Positions 1 to 8,495 are shown, counted from the first letter of the stretch. The stretch: 64,000 nt of DNA from Paenibacillus graminis (GCF_000758705.1 NZ_CP009287.1:5394001-5458000), one strand, 5' to 3'. Numbers and translations: made by a program. The notes: generated by a model not told the origin, from the sequence alone.

Positions 1-90
1 ATCGGCTCGCAGCAATCACCGACTCTCTGGAGAACGTTACCTTATCGTACTTGTCCCGTCATCGAATAGATATGAACAGATTACAGATAT
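1..90 (-). promoter_or_regulatory. T-box leader (5' part), probably of ileS
   Basis: Read on the minus strand, the last 90 bases look like the first arm of a T-box Stem I. There is a GATGACGGGACAAGTACGAT stretch (the AGTA of the specifier-side bulge, about 47-66), then CCAGAGAGTCGG (19-30), then a GGTGATTGCTGCGAGCC distal loop (about 4-20). T-box RNAs bind an uncharged tRNA and control a downstream aminoacyl-tRNA synthetase or amino-acid gene. The specifier codon, antiterminator and gene lie beyond the left edge. Because ileS follows divIVA in Bacilli, isoleucine is the expected specificity; this is inference from gene order. Confidence 0.85.
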
Positions 91-96
91 GTTCTA

Positions 97-125
97 GTTA
101 TAGACGTTTTAAGCAGAAATGTCAA
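97..125 (-). promoter_or_regulatory. Sigma-A promoter of the T-box leader
   Basis: On the minus strand TTGACA (120-125) is followed after exactly 17 bases by TATAAC (97-102). This is a near-consensus housekeeping promoter. Transcription would start near position 90, just before the Stem I motifs, so the downstream synthetase gene has its own promoter apart from divIVA. Confidence 0.85.
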
Positions 126-203
126 TCATGAAGGCGGCAGCTGCCCTCCGCAGCAGATAGGGTCGCGGTGCACAATTGAACAGCCTGAAGGGATATCTGC
201 CGC

Positions 204-689
204 TCAGAGCGCGTTCTCACTTACCTCACGGCTCTCTAAGGCGTTCCAGTCGTCAGTGGACAGCAGCTCCAGCTGCGCTTCCAGCAGTGTCCGGAAACGG
301 GTGCGGTAGATAGAGGCCTGCTTGCGCAGCTCTTCCGTTTCGATCGCAACCTTGCGGGATTTAGATAATGCTTCGTTAATAATCCGGTCGGCGTTTTTCT
401 CCGCTTCCTTGATGATCAGTTGGGATTCCTTTTTGGAGTTGTTCTTTACATCATCGGCTGCTTCCTGAGCAACGAGAATCGTTTTGGACAGACTCTCTTC
501 GATGTTCACAAAATGATCAAGCCGCTCCTGAAGGGACAAAAGCTGGTTGTGCAGCTCTTTATTTTCACGGATGACGCTCTCATAATCCTTGATGACCTGA
601 TCCAGAAATTCGTTGACCTCATCCTCATCATAACCGCGGATTCTCCGGGAGAACTCCTTGTTATGTATATCGAGTGGTGTTAATGGCAT
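204..689 (-). CDS. divIVA: Cell-division/polarity protein DivIVA
   Basis: DivIVA binds negatively curved membrane at septa and poles and recruits division-site or chromosome-anchoring proteins. The N-terminal domain starts MPLTPLDIHNKEF and continues with IRGYDEDEVNEFL. In B. subtilis residues 17-18 are Phe-Arg and insert into the membrane; here they are Ile-Arg. The rest, from about residue 40, is heptad-rich coiled coil. Length (161 aa) matches the family. I start at ATG 689 because AGGAGG lies 8 bases upstream; the in-frame GTG at 698 overlaps the Shine-Dalgarno sequence itself. It is the last gene of the ylm operon before the T-box transcript. Confidence 0.95.
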   Translation of the reverse strand: MPLTPLDIHNKEFSRRIRGYDEDEVNEFLDQVIKDYESVIRENKELHNQLLSLQERLDHFVNIEESLSKTILVAQEAADDVKNNSKKESQLIIKEAEKNADRIINEALSKSRKVAIETEELRKQASIYRTRFRTLLEAQLELLSTDDWNALESREVSENAL

Positions 690-751
690 GCTGTGCACCT
701 CCTAGAAATTTCGGACCTCTTGTGCCCCTGAACCCTAATCTGTCCGCAGAC

Positions 752-826
752 AAAATAGAAAGACTATTTTAAGTAGAAGCAGCTGTGTAATTTCACTCGG
801 CTGCCGCTAGGGGCCGCCTCTTCTAC
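752..826. other. Structured ylmH-divIVA intergenic region
   Basis: Two inverted repeats lie between ylmH and divIVA: AAAATAG (752-758) with CTATTTT (764-770), and GTAGAAG (773-779) with CTTCTAC (820-826) enclosing a GC-rich stretch. Neither is followed by a U-run, so they read as intercistronic RNA structure (stability or processing) rather than a terminator. Confidence 0.4.
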
Positions 827-912
827 AAGTATCGGCGTTCAGCTTTCAAAATGTTTGGCTCCCTATAGAGATATTCAATTTCGACAGGCAGCACTGGATT
901 CCTGCATGGATT

Positions 913-1695
913 TCAGACAAATTTGCCGACCTGTACCCGGTAGCGGCCTTTTTTGGTCAGAGACCCGATCTCCAGAACCTTGAACCGGCCAAAACCCTGA
1001 ATGGAGACCATATCCCCTTCCTTAAGTCCGCAGGAAGGATCTTCCTCAACCTTCCAGTTCACGCGGACCCGCCCCGCCTTGATGGGCGCAAGGATTTTAC
1101 TCCGGCTAAGCCGGGTCACATCCGCCGCAATGCCGTCAAGCCGCAGCGATGCAACCGTCAAGTCTATGGTCTCCAGCTTCACATCGCTGCTGCGCAGACC
1201 CGATAAAGACAATATCTCTGTACTGACATTAATCCGGTGCACTCCGGTCAGGTTCATCGCCAAATAATCGGCGATGTCCGCCGCCACAACTACATGACAG
1301 CCATCCTCGAGCACATGGATATCGCCGATTTTACCTCTCTTAATTCCCAGTCCCAGAATCGCGCCCATGTAATCGCCATGTTCCAAGGCCAGAAACTTTT
1401 GTTCTCCGGAGGAAATGGCGAGTACCTTCAGCTCCATATCTTCGGCATCAAGGTCCCGGTAATCGGGAGCCACCAAGGCTCGCTTCCGTTCTGCTTCCGC
1501 CGATCCGCCTTCCCACCTTACAGAAACATCAGGGTGGCGGTTAACTAGCGTCTGTAGAATAAAACCTTGGCGGGGGTCTAAAAATTCTGTCAGCTTGGTT
1601 TCATGATACTCTCCTGCACTGGTGACCCATTCCCAGGCCTTGTCCACAAATTGCCGTTCATCGGGGTGGAAATGTCCGTAAATTTCATTCTTCAT
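913..1695 (-). CDS. ylmH: YlmH, S4-domain RNA-binding protein
   Basis: This is the YlmH family found between sepF/ylmG and divIVA in Firmicutes. The C-terminal third (about residues 185-245) is an S4 RNA-binding domain, with the run SRSKILAPIKAGRVRVNW and a later GFGRFKVLEIG. In B. subtilis YlmH has been tied to ribosome-associated quality control on 50S subunits. The gene begins with ATG 10 bases after the ylmG stop and has only a weak ribosome site, which suggests translational coupling. Length, 260 aa, is usual. Confidence 0.92.
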   Translation of the reverse strand: MKNEIYGHFHPDERQFVDKAWEWVTSAGEYHETKLTEFLDPRQGFILQTLVNRHPDVSVRWEGGSAEAERKRALVAPDYRDLDAEDMELKVLAISSGEQKFLALEHGDYMGAILGLGIKRGKIGDIHVLEDGCHVVVAADIADYLAMNLTGVHRINVSTEILSLSGLRSSDVKLETIDLTVASLRLDGIAADVTRLSRSKILAPIKAGRVRVNWKVEEDPSCGLKEGDMVSIQGFGRFKVLEIGSLTKKGRYRVQVGKFV

Positions 1696-1704
1696 CGCAG
1701 CAGC

Positions 1705-1971
1705 CTAAAATACATATGCCACAATATACTGCAATCCATTCTTAGCAAACTCCAGCACAAACAGGGCAATAATCGGGGAGATGTCTATCGTTCCGAACAG
1801 CGCCGGAATAATCCGCCGGAAGGGGGTGAGGTAAGGTTCCACCAGCTTGCCCAGCAATTCTCCAATGAAGCTGTCCCGTACATTCGGGAGCCAGGACATA
1901 AGGACGTAGAAGATGATCATCACGAAGTAGATGTTGTATAGAATTTCAATAATTAGATTGATTTGGGACAA
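1705..1971 (-). CDS. ylmG: YggT-family membrane protein YlmG
   Basis: A small integral membrane protein of 88 aa with two hydrophobic segments (about residues 5-28 and 62-85). The central motif SWLPNVRDSFIG and the following PYLTPFRRIIP are typical of the YggT family. Relatives affect nucleoid and plastid distribution, and in Bacilli the gene always sits next to sepF. The start is TTG at 1971, preceded by GAGGTG inside the end of sepF, so the two are coupled with a 7-base gap. Confidence 0.9.
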   Translation of the reverse strand: MSQINLIIEILYNIYFVMIIFYVLMSWLPNVRDSFIGELLGKLVEPYLTPFRRIIPALFGTIDISPIIALFVLEFAKNGLQYIVAYVF

Positions 1972-1978
1972 AGCCCGT

Positions 1979-2422
1979 TCACCTCATTCTGTTGTAGTCT
2001 TGATCGTCACCCAGAATCTCCGAAATGGAGCCTTGGATTTCAACGGTATCCGGTGTGCACATAAATATATTGCCCCCAATTTTGGAAATCCCTCCACCCA
2101 GGGCATAAACGGTTCCGCTTAGAAAATCAATGATCCGCATCGCCTGATCATTCCGGACGCGCTGCAGATTGATTACTACGGTGCGGTGGGCTCTGAGATG
2201 GTCAGCAATTTCCTGAGCCTCCTCGTAAGAACGGGGCTCATACAGTACGACTTTCACATTTTTTTGCGAATGGATACTGACGACGTTGGCCCGCTGATTT
2301 TTGCGGGTTTCTACAGGGGCAGGCTCATATTCTTCCTCATCGCGGGAAATTTGCTCCCGCTCTACAATTTCCTCTTCCTCCTGCAAGCCCAAAAAACTCA
2401 TAAACCGGTTCATCACGCCCAT
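1979..2422 (-). CDS. sepF: Cell-division protein SepF
   Basis: SepF polymerises into rings and anchors FtsZ to the membrane. The N-terminus (from [13 protein letters not shown]) is the amphipathic membrane-targeting helix. An acidic linker follows, and then the SepF/DUF552 domain from about residue 55 ([32 protein letters not shown]-like ending and DYNRMR). GGAGGG lies 7 bases before ATG 2422. That ATG overlaps the TGA of ylmE by one base (TGATG), so translation is coupled. A TTG at 2425 is a less likely start. Confidence 0.94.
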   Translation of the reverse strand: MGVMNRFMSFLGLQEEEEIVEREQISRDEEEYEPAPVETRKNQRANVVSIHSQKNVKVVLYEPRSYEEAQEIADHLRAHRTVVINLQRVRNDQAMRIIDFLSGTVYALGGGISKIGGNIFMCTPDTVEIQGSISEILGDDQDYNRMR

Positions 2423-3114
2423 CAAGCTCCCTCCTCATGACCTACTAATACCGTTCCCAGGCGCACCCAGGTGGCTCCTTCCTCTATCGCCACTTCAAAA
2501 TCATTCGACATTCCCATCGACAGCTCTTGTATAGGTTCAGGTGTCAAGGCCAGCAGATTAAGCTTATCGCGAAGCTCCCTTAACCCGCGGAACACCGGAC
2601 GGGTCTGCTCCGGCTCCGCTTCATAAGGCGCCATAGTCATCAGTCCGATGACCTTAATGTGGTGCAGACCGGCGATTTCACGCAGAAACCCGGGCACATC
2701 CCCGGGGGCAAGCCCGAATTTCGTATCTTCTCCTGAGATATTCACTTGGAGGAAGACGTTCACGGTAAGTCCCGCAGCATCGGCCTTTTTGTGCAATTCA
2801 CGCGCCAGCGACAAGCGGTCAAGCGAGTGTATATATTGAAATTTGCCAATAACATCCTTGACCTTATTGGTTTGCAAATGTCCGATGAAATGCCACGTTC
2901 CTTTATGTCCCAAGGCATTCCATTTGGGCTCAGCATCCTGCCAGCGGCTTTCGGCAATATCCCCAAGCCCTGCCTCCAGCACCGCGGATACCGTTTCCAG
3001 CGATACATATTTCGTTACAGCGATAACCTTGACGTCCGCCACATCCCGGCCGCTTGCCGCACAGGCACGTGCAACACGTTCCTCTACGCCGGCAATTCTT
3101 TCCTGCAGTGTCAA
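2422..3114 (-). CDS. ylmE: YggS/YlmE pyridoxal-phosphate homeostasis protein
   Basis: A PLP-binding alanine-racemase-like TIM barrel that carries PLP without known catalysis and tunes B6 vitamer and amino-acid balance. The PLP lysine is K35 in VIAVTKYVS. Other marks are GHLQTNKVK, the [10 protein letters not shown] loop, GLMTMAPY and [16 protein letters not shown] near the end. 230 aa is normal. The start is TTG 3114 with AGGAGAG provided by the end of pgeF, 3 bases upstream of which that gene stops. Confidence 0.94.
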   Translation of the reverse strand: MTLQERIAGVEERVARACAASGRDVADVKVIAVTKYVSLETVSAVLEAGLGDIAESRWQDAEPKWNALGHKGTWHFIGHLQTNKVKDVIGKFQYIHSLDRLSLARELHKKADAAGLTVNVFLQVNISGEDTKFGLAPGDVPGFLREIAGLHHIKVIGLMTMAPYEAEPEQTRPVFRGLRELRDKLNLLALTPEPIQELSMGMSNDFEVAIEEGATWVRLGTVLVGHEEGA

Positions 3115-3117
3115 CGT

Positions 3118-3972
3118 TCAGCTCTCCTTTATTCCGATCCAGCTCGTCATTCTTCCTGTAACTCCGTTTTCTTTCCGGTACGAAAAGAACAAATCCTGAT
3201 TACAGCTTGTACACCATGATGTACATTCGATATGAGTCGGCAATATTCCTGCTTTAATCATAATGCGTCGATTCATTTCTTTCAAGTTCAGCATGCTTTT
3301 ACGGCTATCCGCTTCCGAAGTTCGGTATAAGTCCTGGGAGGCACCGCAAGCCGCCGCCTTCAGTCCATCCTCAAGCTGCCGGATATGTCCCATTACATGG
3401 TCGTCTACTTCATAACAGCAGCCGCCAATTGAAGGTCCGATCCCGGCAAGAATATTCTGCGGACGGCTGCCATACACAGTCTCCATACGGGCCACCATAG
3501 CAGCAGCAATCTCTGCCACGGTTCCTTTCCAGCCCGCATGTGCGAGTCCAACCACTTTCTTCTGGGGATCGTAGAAATAGAGAGGCACACAATCTGCATA
3601 AAAAGAGGTCAAAAGCACACCGGGCACACTGGTGAGCAAACCATCGGTCGCTTGAAACGCTGATGCCCTGTCCAAACTGCCCCGCCCGCGGTCCTCCGCT
3701 TTAACCTCAGCTATATCTTTACCATGGGTTTGCTCTCCGCAGGTCCAATCCTGCAGTGTAAATCCGAGGCTCTCTGCAAGCAATGTACGATTCCCGAGCA
3801 CATCCGACGGTTCATCTCCAACATGAAAAGCACAATTAAAACTGTCATAAGGCGCCTTGCCTATACCACCCTGTCTGCCTGTGAACCCTGCAGTGATTTC
3901 GGCATGCTCCGTACGCCAAGGCTCCAAATGAAGCAGCATAGGCGTGCTGGTCTTTTGCATAAACGGTTCCAT
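3118..3972 (-). CDS. pgeF: Peptidoglycan editing factor PgeF/YlmD (multicopper oxidase-like)
   Basis: The YfiH/YlmD family (DUF152) was long called polyphenol oxidase. Members are purine nucleoside phosphorylases/adenosine deaminases, or, in E. coli, remove misincorporated residues from muropeptide precursors. Zinc-site motifs are visible: YADCVPLYFYDP, GLAHAGWKGTV and GPSIGGCCYEV. About 284 aa from ATG 3972, chosen because GAGGTG sits 5 bases upstream; an in-frame GTG at 3999 has no ribosome site. It leads the pgeF-ylmE-sepF-ylmG-ylmH-divIVA series. Confidence 0.92.
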   Translation of the reverse strand: MEPFMQKTSTPMLLHLEPWRTEHAEITAGFTGRQGGIGKAPYDSFNCAFHVGDEPSDVLGNRTLLAESLGFTLQDWTCGEQTHGKDIAEVKAEDRGRGSLDRASAFQATDGLLTSVPGVLLTSFYADCVPLYFYDPQKKVVGLAHAGWKGTVAEIAAAMVARMETVYGSRPQNILAGIGPSIGGCCYEVDDHVMGHIRQLEDGLKAAACGASQDLYRTSEADSRKSMLNLKEMNRRIMIKAGILPTHIECTSWCTSCNQDLFFSYRKENGVTGRMTSWIGIKES

Positions 3973-4097
3973 ATCTTCACCTCGCCCTAAGTGTACCACA
4001 AGATGCCTTCATAGAGTGGAGCCGGACTGCTTCTGTTCCAGACTACCTCATACTCCATACATCCCCAAAATAATCAAGCAGAAACAGCTTTTATATT

Positions 4098-4129
4098 AAA
4101 AAAAGACGCACCTGGTCAATAAGTGCGCC
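4098..4129 (-). terminator. Terminator after ylmC
   Basis: On the minus strand GGCGCAC (4123-4129) pairs with GTGCGTC (4105-4111), including one G-U pair, and is followed by seven T. The hairpin includes the ylmC stop codon, so ylmC is separated from pgeF transcriptionally. Confidence 0.75.
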
Positions 4130-4427
4130 GGTCACTGCGGTCTCCCCGTTCCAGATACATCGTTTCCCGCTCTTCCTGATTTTGCGGCGTCCGGATTTCC
4201 TCCATCTTGACGAGTACAACATCGGCGCCGATCTTCACGATATTCCGCCAAGGAATAATCAGATCTGTGCCTCCTCCGAAGAGGCCCATGAAACGCGTAT
4301 ACCCCGGAATAATGATGGCATCGATCACGCCGCGGCGGAGATCCAGCTCCAGATCACTGATCTGCCCCAGCCGCTTCCCGTCGATAATATTAATCACATC
4401 CTTCGTCTGAAAATCAGAGATTTTCAT
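4116..4427 (-). CDS. ylmC: YlmC/YmxH-family PRC-barrel protein
   Basis: A small beta-barrel protein of the YlmC/YmxH sporulation-associated family. The body reads MKISDFQTKDVINI, then GKRLGQISDLELDL, YTRFMGLFGGG and IPWRNIVKIGADVVLV, which is the PRC-barrel pattern. Its function is unknown. ATG 4427 matches the usual family N-terminus. A GTG at 4460 with AGGGG 7 bases upstream is a real alternative that would add 11 residues. It sits alone between two terminators, downstream of sigG, as in other Bacilli. Confidence 0.85.
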   Translation of the reverse strand: MKISDFQTKDVINIIDGKRLGQISDLELDLRRGVIDAIIIPGYTRFMGLFGGGTDLIIPWRNIVKIGADVVLVKMEEIRTPQNQEERETMYLERGDRSDRRTY

Positions 4428-4550
4428 TTTTTTACCGCTTCCTATAGAATCGTCGTTCACCTCGCCACCCCTGTACATTCAGACGTATAGTCCAATATAT
4501 GTTACCCGGGTTTGTCCGCATGCCATGATTAATTCAGGTGCCTGTCCAAT

Positions 4551-4598
4551 AAAAAGGGTGCCCGGACAGCGATTATTCACTGCACCCGGAACACCCTT
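4551..4598 (-). terminator. Terminator after sigG
   Basis: Minus-strand stem AAGGGTGTTCCGG / CCGGGCACCCTT (4586-4598 with 4555-4565) is followed by a T-run (4551-4555). It closes the spoIIGA-sigE-sigG block. Confidence 0.8.
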
Positions 4599-4619
4599 GT
4601 CCAATCCTGCTATGTGTGT

Positions 4620-5402
4620 TTAAGACTTAACATGCTTCTGCATCTGCTGAATGGCCGACTTCTCCAGGCGGGATACCTGAGCCTGCGAAATGCCAATCTC
4701 ATCCGCAACCTCCATTTGGGTTTTGCCTTCAAAAAAACGCATCGACAAAATCCTTTTTTCCCGCTGCCCCAACCGCTGCATCGCCTCACGGAGCGCAATT
4801 TCCTCGATCCAAGACACATCCTTATTCTTGTCATCGCTGATCTGATCCATCACATAAATCGGATCTCCGCCGTCGTGGTAGATGGGTTCGAACAAAGAGA
4901 CCGGGTCCTGAATCGCATCGAGGGCAAATACCACATCTTCTTTGGGGACGCCAAGCGCCTCGGAAATTTCAAAAATCGTCGGCTCCCTTGAATTCTGATT
5001 CGTCAGGCTGTCCCGCACCTGCAGCGCTTTGTAAGCGATGTCCCGCAGGGACCGGGAGACCCGGATCGGGTTGTTGTCACGTAAGTAGCGGCGGATTTCA
5101 CCGATGATCATCGGCACCGCATAGGTGGAGAACTTCACATTTTGCGATAGGTCAAAATTATCGATGGCTTTCATCAACCCGATGCAGCCTACCTGGAACA
5201 GGTCGTCAACGAACTCTCCCCGGTTGTTGAATCTTTGAATAACGCTAAGAACGAGTCTAAGGTTACCGTTAACCAATTTCTCTCTGGCGGATCGCTCGCC
5301 CTGCTGCTGCAGCGAAGTGAACAGCTCCCGCATTTCCACGTTCGTCAGAACGGGCAGCTTGGCGGTGTCCACACCGCAAATCTCGACTTTATTTCGGGTC
5401 AT
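4620..5402 (-). CDS. sigG: Forespore sigma factor SigG
   Basis: Sigma-G directs late forespore transcription after engulfment. Region 2 carries LFQVGCIGLMKAIDNFD and KFSTYAVPMIIGEIRRYLRD. Region 4 ends with EGKTQMEVADEIGISQAQVS. The N-terminal stretch RNKVEICGVDTAKLPVL is diagnostic of SigG, and the 260-aa length is exact for the family. GGGAGG lies upstream of ATG 5402. It follows sigE by about 80 bases, enough for a promoter of its own. Confidence 0.97.
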   Translation of the reverse strand: MTRNKVEICGVDTAKLPVLTNVEMRELFTSLQQQGERSAREKLVNGNLRLVLSVIQRFNNRGEFVDDLFQVGCIGLMKAIDNFDLSQNVKFSTYAVPMIIGEIRRYLRDNNPIRVSRSLRDIAYKALQVRDSLTNQNSREPTIFEISEALGVPKEDVVFALDAIQDPVSLFEPIYHDGGDPIYVMDQISDDKNKDVSWIEEIALREAMQRLGQREKRILSMRFFEGKTQMEVADEIGISQAQVSRLEKSAIQQMQKHVKS

Positions 5403-5437
5403 GATGATTTACCTCCCAAGGAGAAACATTACTGTAC

Positions 5438-5466
5438 ATTATCTCCCCGGCCCGGCATTTTATTCC
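5438..5466 (-). promoter_or_regulatory. Possible sigma-F/G promoter of sigG
   Basis: In the sigE-sigG gap the minus strand has GGAATA (5461-5466), 17 bases, then GATAAT (5438-5443). In B. subtilis sigG is read by sigma-F and sigma-G from this gap. The fit to those consensus sequences is partial, so this is a position-based suggestion. Confidence 0.3.
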
Positions 5467-5480
5467 TTGGCTTTTTAAGC

Positions 5481-6200
5481 TTAGACCATCTTGTTGAACT
5501 CTTTGCGCAGCCGCTTGATGATTCTTTTCTCCAGACGCGAGATGTAGGATTGGGAGATTCCCAGCAGATCGGCAACGTCCTTTTGCGTTTTTTCTTCACC
5601 GCCGCGCAGCCCGAAACGCAGCTCCATAATCAGTCTTTCCCGCTCGCTTAGCTTCTCCAGCGCCTTCTGCAGCAGTTTGCGGTCCACCTGCTCTTCAATG
5701 TTGCGGTAGATGGTGTCATTCTCCGTACCCAGCACATCCGAGAGCAGCAGCTCATTGCCGTCCCAGTCAATATTCAGCGGCTCATCAAAAGAAACCTCAC
5801 TCCGGGTTTTGCTGTTGCGCCGCAAATACATCAGAATCTCATTCTCAATGCAGCGTGAGGCATAGGTGGCCAGCTTGATTTTTTTCTCCGGGTCAAAGGT
5901 GTTGACGGCCTTGATCAAGCCAATCGCCCCGATGGATACCAGATCCTCAATGTTAATGCCGGTGTTCTCGAATTTACGGGCAATATAGACCACCAGCCGC
6001 AGGTTGCGTTCAATCAGCATGGCACGGACCGCCGCATCACCGCTGGAGAGCCGCTGCAGCAAGAATTCCTCTTCTTCTCTCGTAAGGGGCGGGGGCAAAG
6101 CCTCACTTCCGCCGATATAATAGATTTCTTGGCTCTTCAGCCCCAGCAGAAACAGCATGCGGTAATATTGCAGTTGCAGCGCAATCTTCCATTTGACCAT
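5481..6200 (-). CDS. sigE: Mother-cell sigma factor pro-SigE
   Basis: Sigma-E is made as an inactive precursor and is activated in the mother cell by SpoIIGA cleavage of its N-terminal pro-sequence. That pro-sequence is visible from [15 protein letters not shown] to about residue 30. Region 2 carries [19 protein letters not shown] and [14 protein letters not shown], and region 4 carries [15 protein letters not shown]. The length is 239 aa, exactly that of B. subtilis SigE. ATG 6200 has AAGGAGG 8 bases before it; an open extension upstream to 6257 overlaps the end of spoIIGA by reading frame only. Confidence 0.97.
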   Translation of the reverse strand: MVKWKIALQLQYYRMLFLLGLKSQEIYYIGGSEALPPPLTREEEEFLLQRLSSGDAAVRAMLIERNLRLVVYIARKFENTGINIEDLVSIGAIGLIKAVNTFDPEKKIKLATYASRCIENEILMYLRRNSKTRSEVSFDEPLNIDWDGNELLLSDVLGTENDTIYRNIEEQVDRKLLQKALEKLSERERLIMELRFGLRGGEEKTQKDVADLLGISQSYISRLEKRIIKRLRKEFNKMV

Positions 6201-6261
6201 TATTGTTCCTCCTTCAAGAAGTGCACAGTTGCCCTGAGATGGTTCTTTGTCCTTCAATGAA

Positions 6262-7218
6262 TCATGAAGGCACCGCCGCCTCCGCAGCGGCCTCTCTTTG
6301 GGTCAGGTCAGGGTGTATGACCGCCCGGTACGCGCCGTCTCCCGACAGTGTCCCGCCATCCAGCCCGATAAGGACCCTCTTGCTGAAAAAGGTTTCCTCT
6401 CCAAGCTTTATCGTCACCAGATCCGGCTTCAGCGCGAGCATAAGTGATGCTCCGCGGTTGACTCCCCTATAAGGCACAAGCCGTAATCTGTCCTGCCAGG
6501 CAAAAGACTGCCCGTCCGCTTCCAGCAAGAGCTTGTCGCTGCTAATCTCGGTCAGCCTACCTTTCCAGGAGGCCGGCAAATGTCCCTCCCACAGGGACGC
6601 TTCCATCACCATAACCGGAATCCGGGTCAACGGATCATTCAGACGGTTGCCGGTATCCAGCAGCCCGGGACATGAGACGCTCACCCCCTCAATCTCTACG
6701 CATACTTCGCCGATGTACGTCTCCAGTCGTTCCCTCCGGACTTTTGAGGACTGGATCAGTTTGAAAAGAAGCAGGACCAGAGGAAGAAGCGCAAGCACAA
6801 ACCAAAACCCGATTTTCAAACGGTAAGCTTGGCCGCCAGAAGAGGTGAACAGAATCCCGTTCCAGATGTCGCCAGAGCTTTGCAGCAAATAGTGGACGCC
6901 GACAATTCCGCCGGCCGCTGCAAAATTAATCATATAAAATGCCCCTAGTGCCCGAAGGTAGCTTTGCAGACTCCTGAAACCAAAAGCGATCCACAGCATA
7001 ACTACCGACAATCCAAACTTGATGAGAAAGGTGTACAGGAACGAAAGTTCCGGCACAAACATCATCACCACATAAAGTGCGCCAACCAGCGCGGAGAGAA
7101 TGAGCCGCCACCAAGAGACTTTCAGTTTGACCAGCCAGCCTGTGAGCCATAATAGAATTCCGTCGATCAGCAGATTGGCCGCGAAGATCAAGTCAATATA
7201 AACAACCAGTGGATTCAC
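6262..7218 (-). CDS. spoIIGA: Sigma-E processing aspartic protease SpoIIGA
   Basis: A membrane protease that cleaves pro-sigma-E at the sporulation septum after a forespore signal (SpoIIR). The N-terminal half has five hydrophobic segments, starting at [16 protein letters not shown]. The C-terminal half is a single-domain aspartic protease with the catalytic motif LLDTGN and a later LIGLDGG. It directly precedes sigE, its substrate. I favour GTG 7218, because family proteins start within a few residues of the first helix, although its ribosome site is weak; TTG 7254 is the alternative. Confidence 0.92.
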   Translation of the reverse strand: MNPLVVYIDLIFAANLLIDGILLWLTGWLVKLKVSWWRLILSALVGALYVVMMFVPELSFLYTFLIKFGLSVVMLWIAFGFRSLQSYLRALGAFYMINFAAAGGIVGVHYLLQSSGDIWNGILFTSSGGQAYRLKIGFWFVLALLPLVLLLFKLIQSSKVRRERLETYIGEVCVEIEGVSVSCPGLLDTGNRLNDPLTRIPVMVMEASLWEGHLPASWKGRLTEISSDKLLLEADGQSFAWQDRLRLVPYRGVNRGASLMLALKPDLVTIKLGEETFFSKRVLIGLDGGTLSGDGAYRAVIHPDLTQREAAAEAAVPS

Positions 7219-7285
7219 CTGCCTGTTAAGCGGGGTATCTATCCGAAAGACCAAGGTTCAAGCTCTCTTTTTGGACGATATGATT

Positions 7286-7318
7286 AGTATAAAAAGACTC
7301 GCATCCAAAGTCTGTCTA
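7286..7318 (-). promoter_or_regulatory. Candidate spoIIG promoter with long spacer
   Basis: The minus strand shows TAGACA (7313-7318) and TATACT (7286-7291) separated by 21 bases. The B. subtilis spoIIG promoter is a Spo0A-activated sigma-A promoter with an unusually long spacer (22 bp), so this spacing fits. A degenerate Spo0A-box-like CGACA element lies upstream, near 7345-7355. This is not proven from sequence alone. Confidence 0.45.
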
Positions 7319-7420
7319 AACTTGGGGGGCATTCCTGAGGTTTTTTTGTCGGTTTATAGCATCGCTGGGACTTGGCTATTTGTACCGGGCACAATATTCG
7401 GCTCGAGGCGCAGCCAAACG

Positions 7421-7449
7421 CACAAAAGCCAGCCTCCGGAGGGCTGACT
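7421..7449 (-). terminator. Terminator after the Rpn-type gene
   Basis: Minus-strand hairpin GTCAGCCCTCC / GGAGGCTGGC with a one-base bulge is followed by TTTTG. It lies about 20 bases past the stop of the nuclease gene and isolates it from spoIIGA. Confidence 0.65.
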
Positions 7450-7469
7450 TCGAACAAGCATATTGTATT

Positions 7470-8378
7470 TTATTGGATAGATTGTATTTCTTCGGCGGTC
7501 AGGCCTGTTGCTGCCTGTATGGAGGAGGGGTCAAGTCCCATAGCCAGCAGGTTTTTTGCTACTTCTAGCTTGCCTTCTCTCAAACCTTCCCTTTTGCCTT
7601 CCTTGACTCCTTTTTGGATTCCTTCTTTGACTCCTTCTTTGATTCCTTCTTGCATACCCTTAGCAAAACCTTCTCTTTGGGCGCCGTCCCTTTGCGAGGC
7701 TTCGTCATGCAGAGCTTTCTGGCGTTCTTCGTATTTACGGCGCGCTTCAGAATCCTGACTTAAAAATTCCAACGTCTCCATTGCCTTTCTCAAAGCCGGT
7801 TCATTCATCCGCAGTACCTCCCAATTCGAATTATTGTTCCCTTTTAGAAATAGGAGCCAATTGACCAAACCGCTTTCACCGGGAACAGCCGGCTGATTCA
7901 GCTTAGGCAGCTCCAAAAAATGAATCTCTATGTCATCCGTAAGCGGTGCCCCGCTGCTATCCTCACGCAGATGAAAAACACTGTGAGTATGTTCATTGGG
8001 CAGCACCTTGTAATTCAAGATATTAATGGTTACGCATTTTTTGAGTTCTGTGTATCTGCCGCCGGTCTGCAGTTGTCCGGAATACCGTTTGCTCCAGTAA
8101 TATAATGTCCGCTTCTCCATATCGTATTTGTTAAACAGCTGCATTTCGATGTTGATCAGCTTGCCATCCACGGTTTTTGCCCAAATATCAAAGATTGACA
8201 GCTTATCCAACGGGTCATCCTTATCTGTATAGGGGTTCAGCAGCACCACTTCATCCAAAGGGGCATCCCCGGCATCCGTAAGGATCCGGTTTAAAAAAGC
8301 CAGCAGCACATCTTTGTTATTCTCGCTGGCAAAAATTCGTTTGAATACAAAATCCACCCGGGGGTCCAGCAATTCCAT
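7470..8378 (-). CDS. Rpn-family PD-(D/E)XK nuclease/transposase-like protein
   Basis: The N-terminal 200 residues match the Rpn/transposase_31 group: LLDPRVDFVFKRIF, then D-containing DDPLDKLSIFDI and the nuclease core IWAKT..GKLINIEMQLFN (the E-x-Q of a PD-(D/E)XK fold), and TLYYWSKRYSGQL. Relatives promote RecA-independent recombination and are patchily spread. The C-terminus is a run of KEGxxEG-type repeats (about residues 235-275) encoded by near-repeated 12-base units. ATG 8378 has GGGAG upstream. It is flanked by terminators, and it breaks the usual ftsZ-spoIIGA neighbourhood, which points to insertion. Confidence 0.8.
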   Translation of the reverse strand: MELLDPRVDFVFKRIFASENNKDVLLAFLNRILTDAGDAPLDEVVLLNPYTDKDDPLDKLSIFDIWAKTVDGKLINIEMQLFNKYDMEKRTLYYWSKRYSGQLQTGGRYTELKKCVTINILNYKVLPNEHTHSVFHLREDSSGAPLTDDIEIHFLELPKLNQPAVPGESGLVNWLLFLKGNNNSNWEVLRMNEPALRKAMETLEFLSQDSEARRKYEERQKALHDEASQRDGAQREGFAKGMQEGIKEGVKEGIQKGVKEGKREGLREGKLEVAKNLLAMGLDPSSIQAATGLTAEEIQSIQ

Positions 8379-8400
8379 GATATTCACTCCCGTTATCCGT

Positions 8401-8409
8401 ATTATAACA
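8401..8409 (-). promoter_or_regulatory. Extended -10 promoter of the Rpn-type gene
   Basis: TGTTATAAT on the minus strand is a TGN-TATAAT extended -10 element 23 bases before the start codon. The -35 position falls in the T-run of the ftsZ terminator and is poor. Confidence 0.5.
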
Positions 8410-8420
8410 GCTAAAAAAAC

Positions 8421-8470
8421 AAAAAAACACCATATCACTCCATAGCAATGGCTATGGGGATACGGTGCTT
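8421..8470 (-). terminator. Terminator after ftsZ
   Basis: On the minus strand a long, slightly imperfect stem (CACCGTATC..CCATAGC pairing with GCTATGG..GATATGGTG, loop CATT) is followed by seven T. It ends the dcw cluster. Confidence 0.88.
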
Positions 8471-8495
8471 CCGTATACTCGTATGTGACTATAGA

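Noticed and set aside
130..200. Terminator after divIVA
   Set aside because: A GGCAGCTGCC palindrome is present but has no U-run, so readthrough into the T-box region cannot be excluded or shown.
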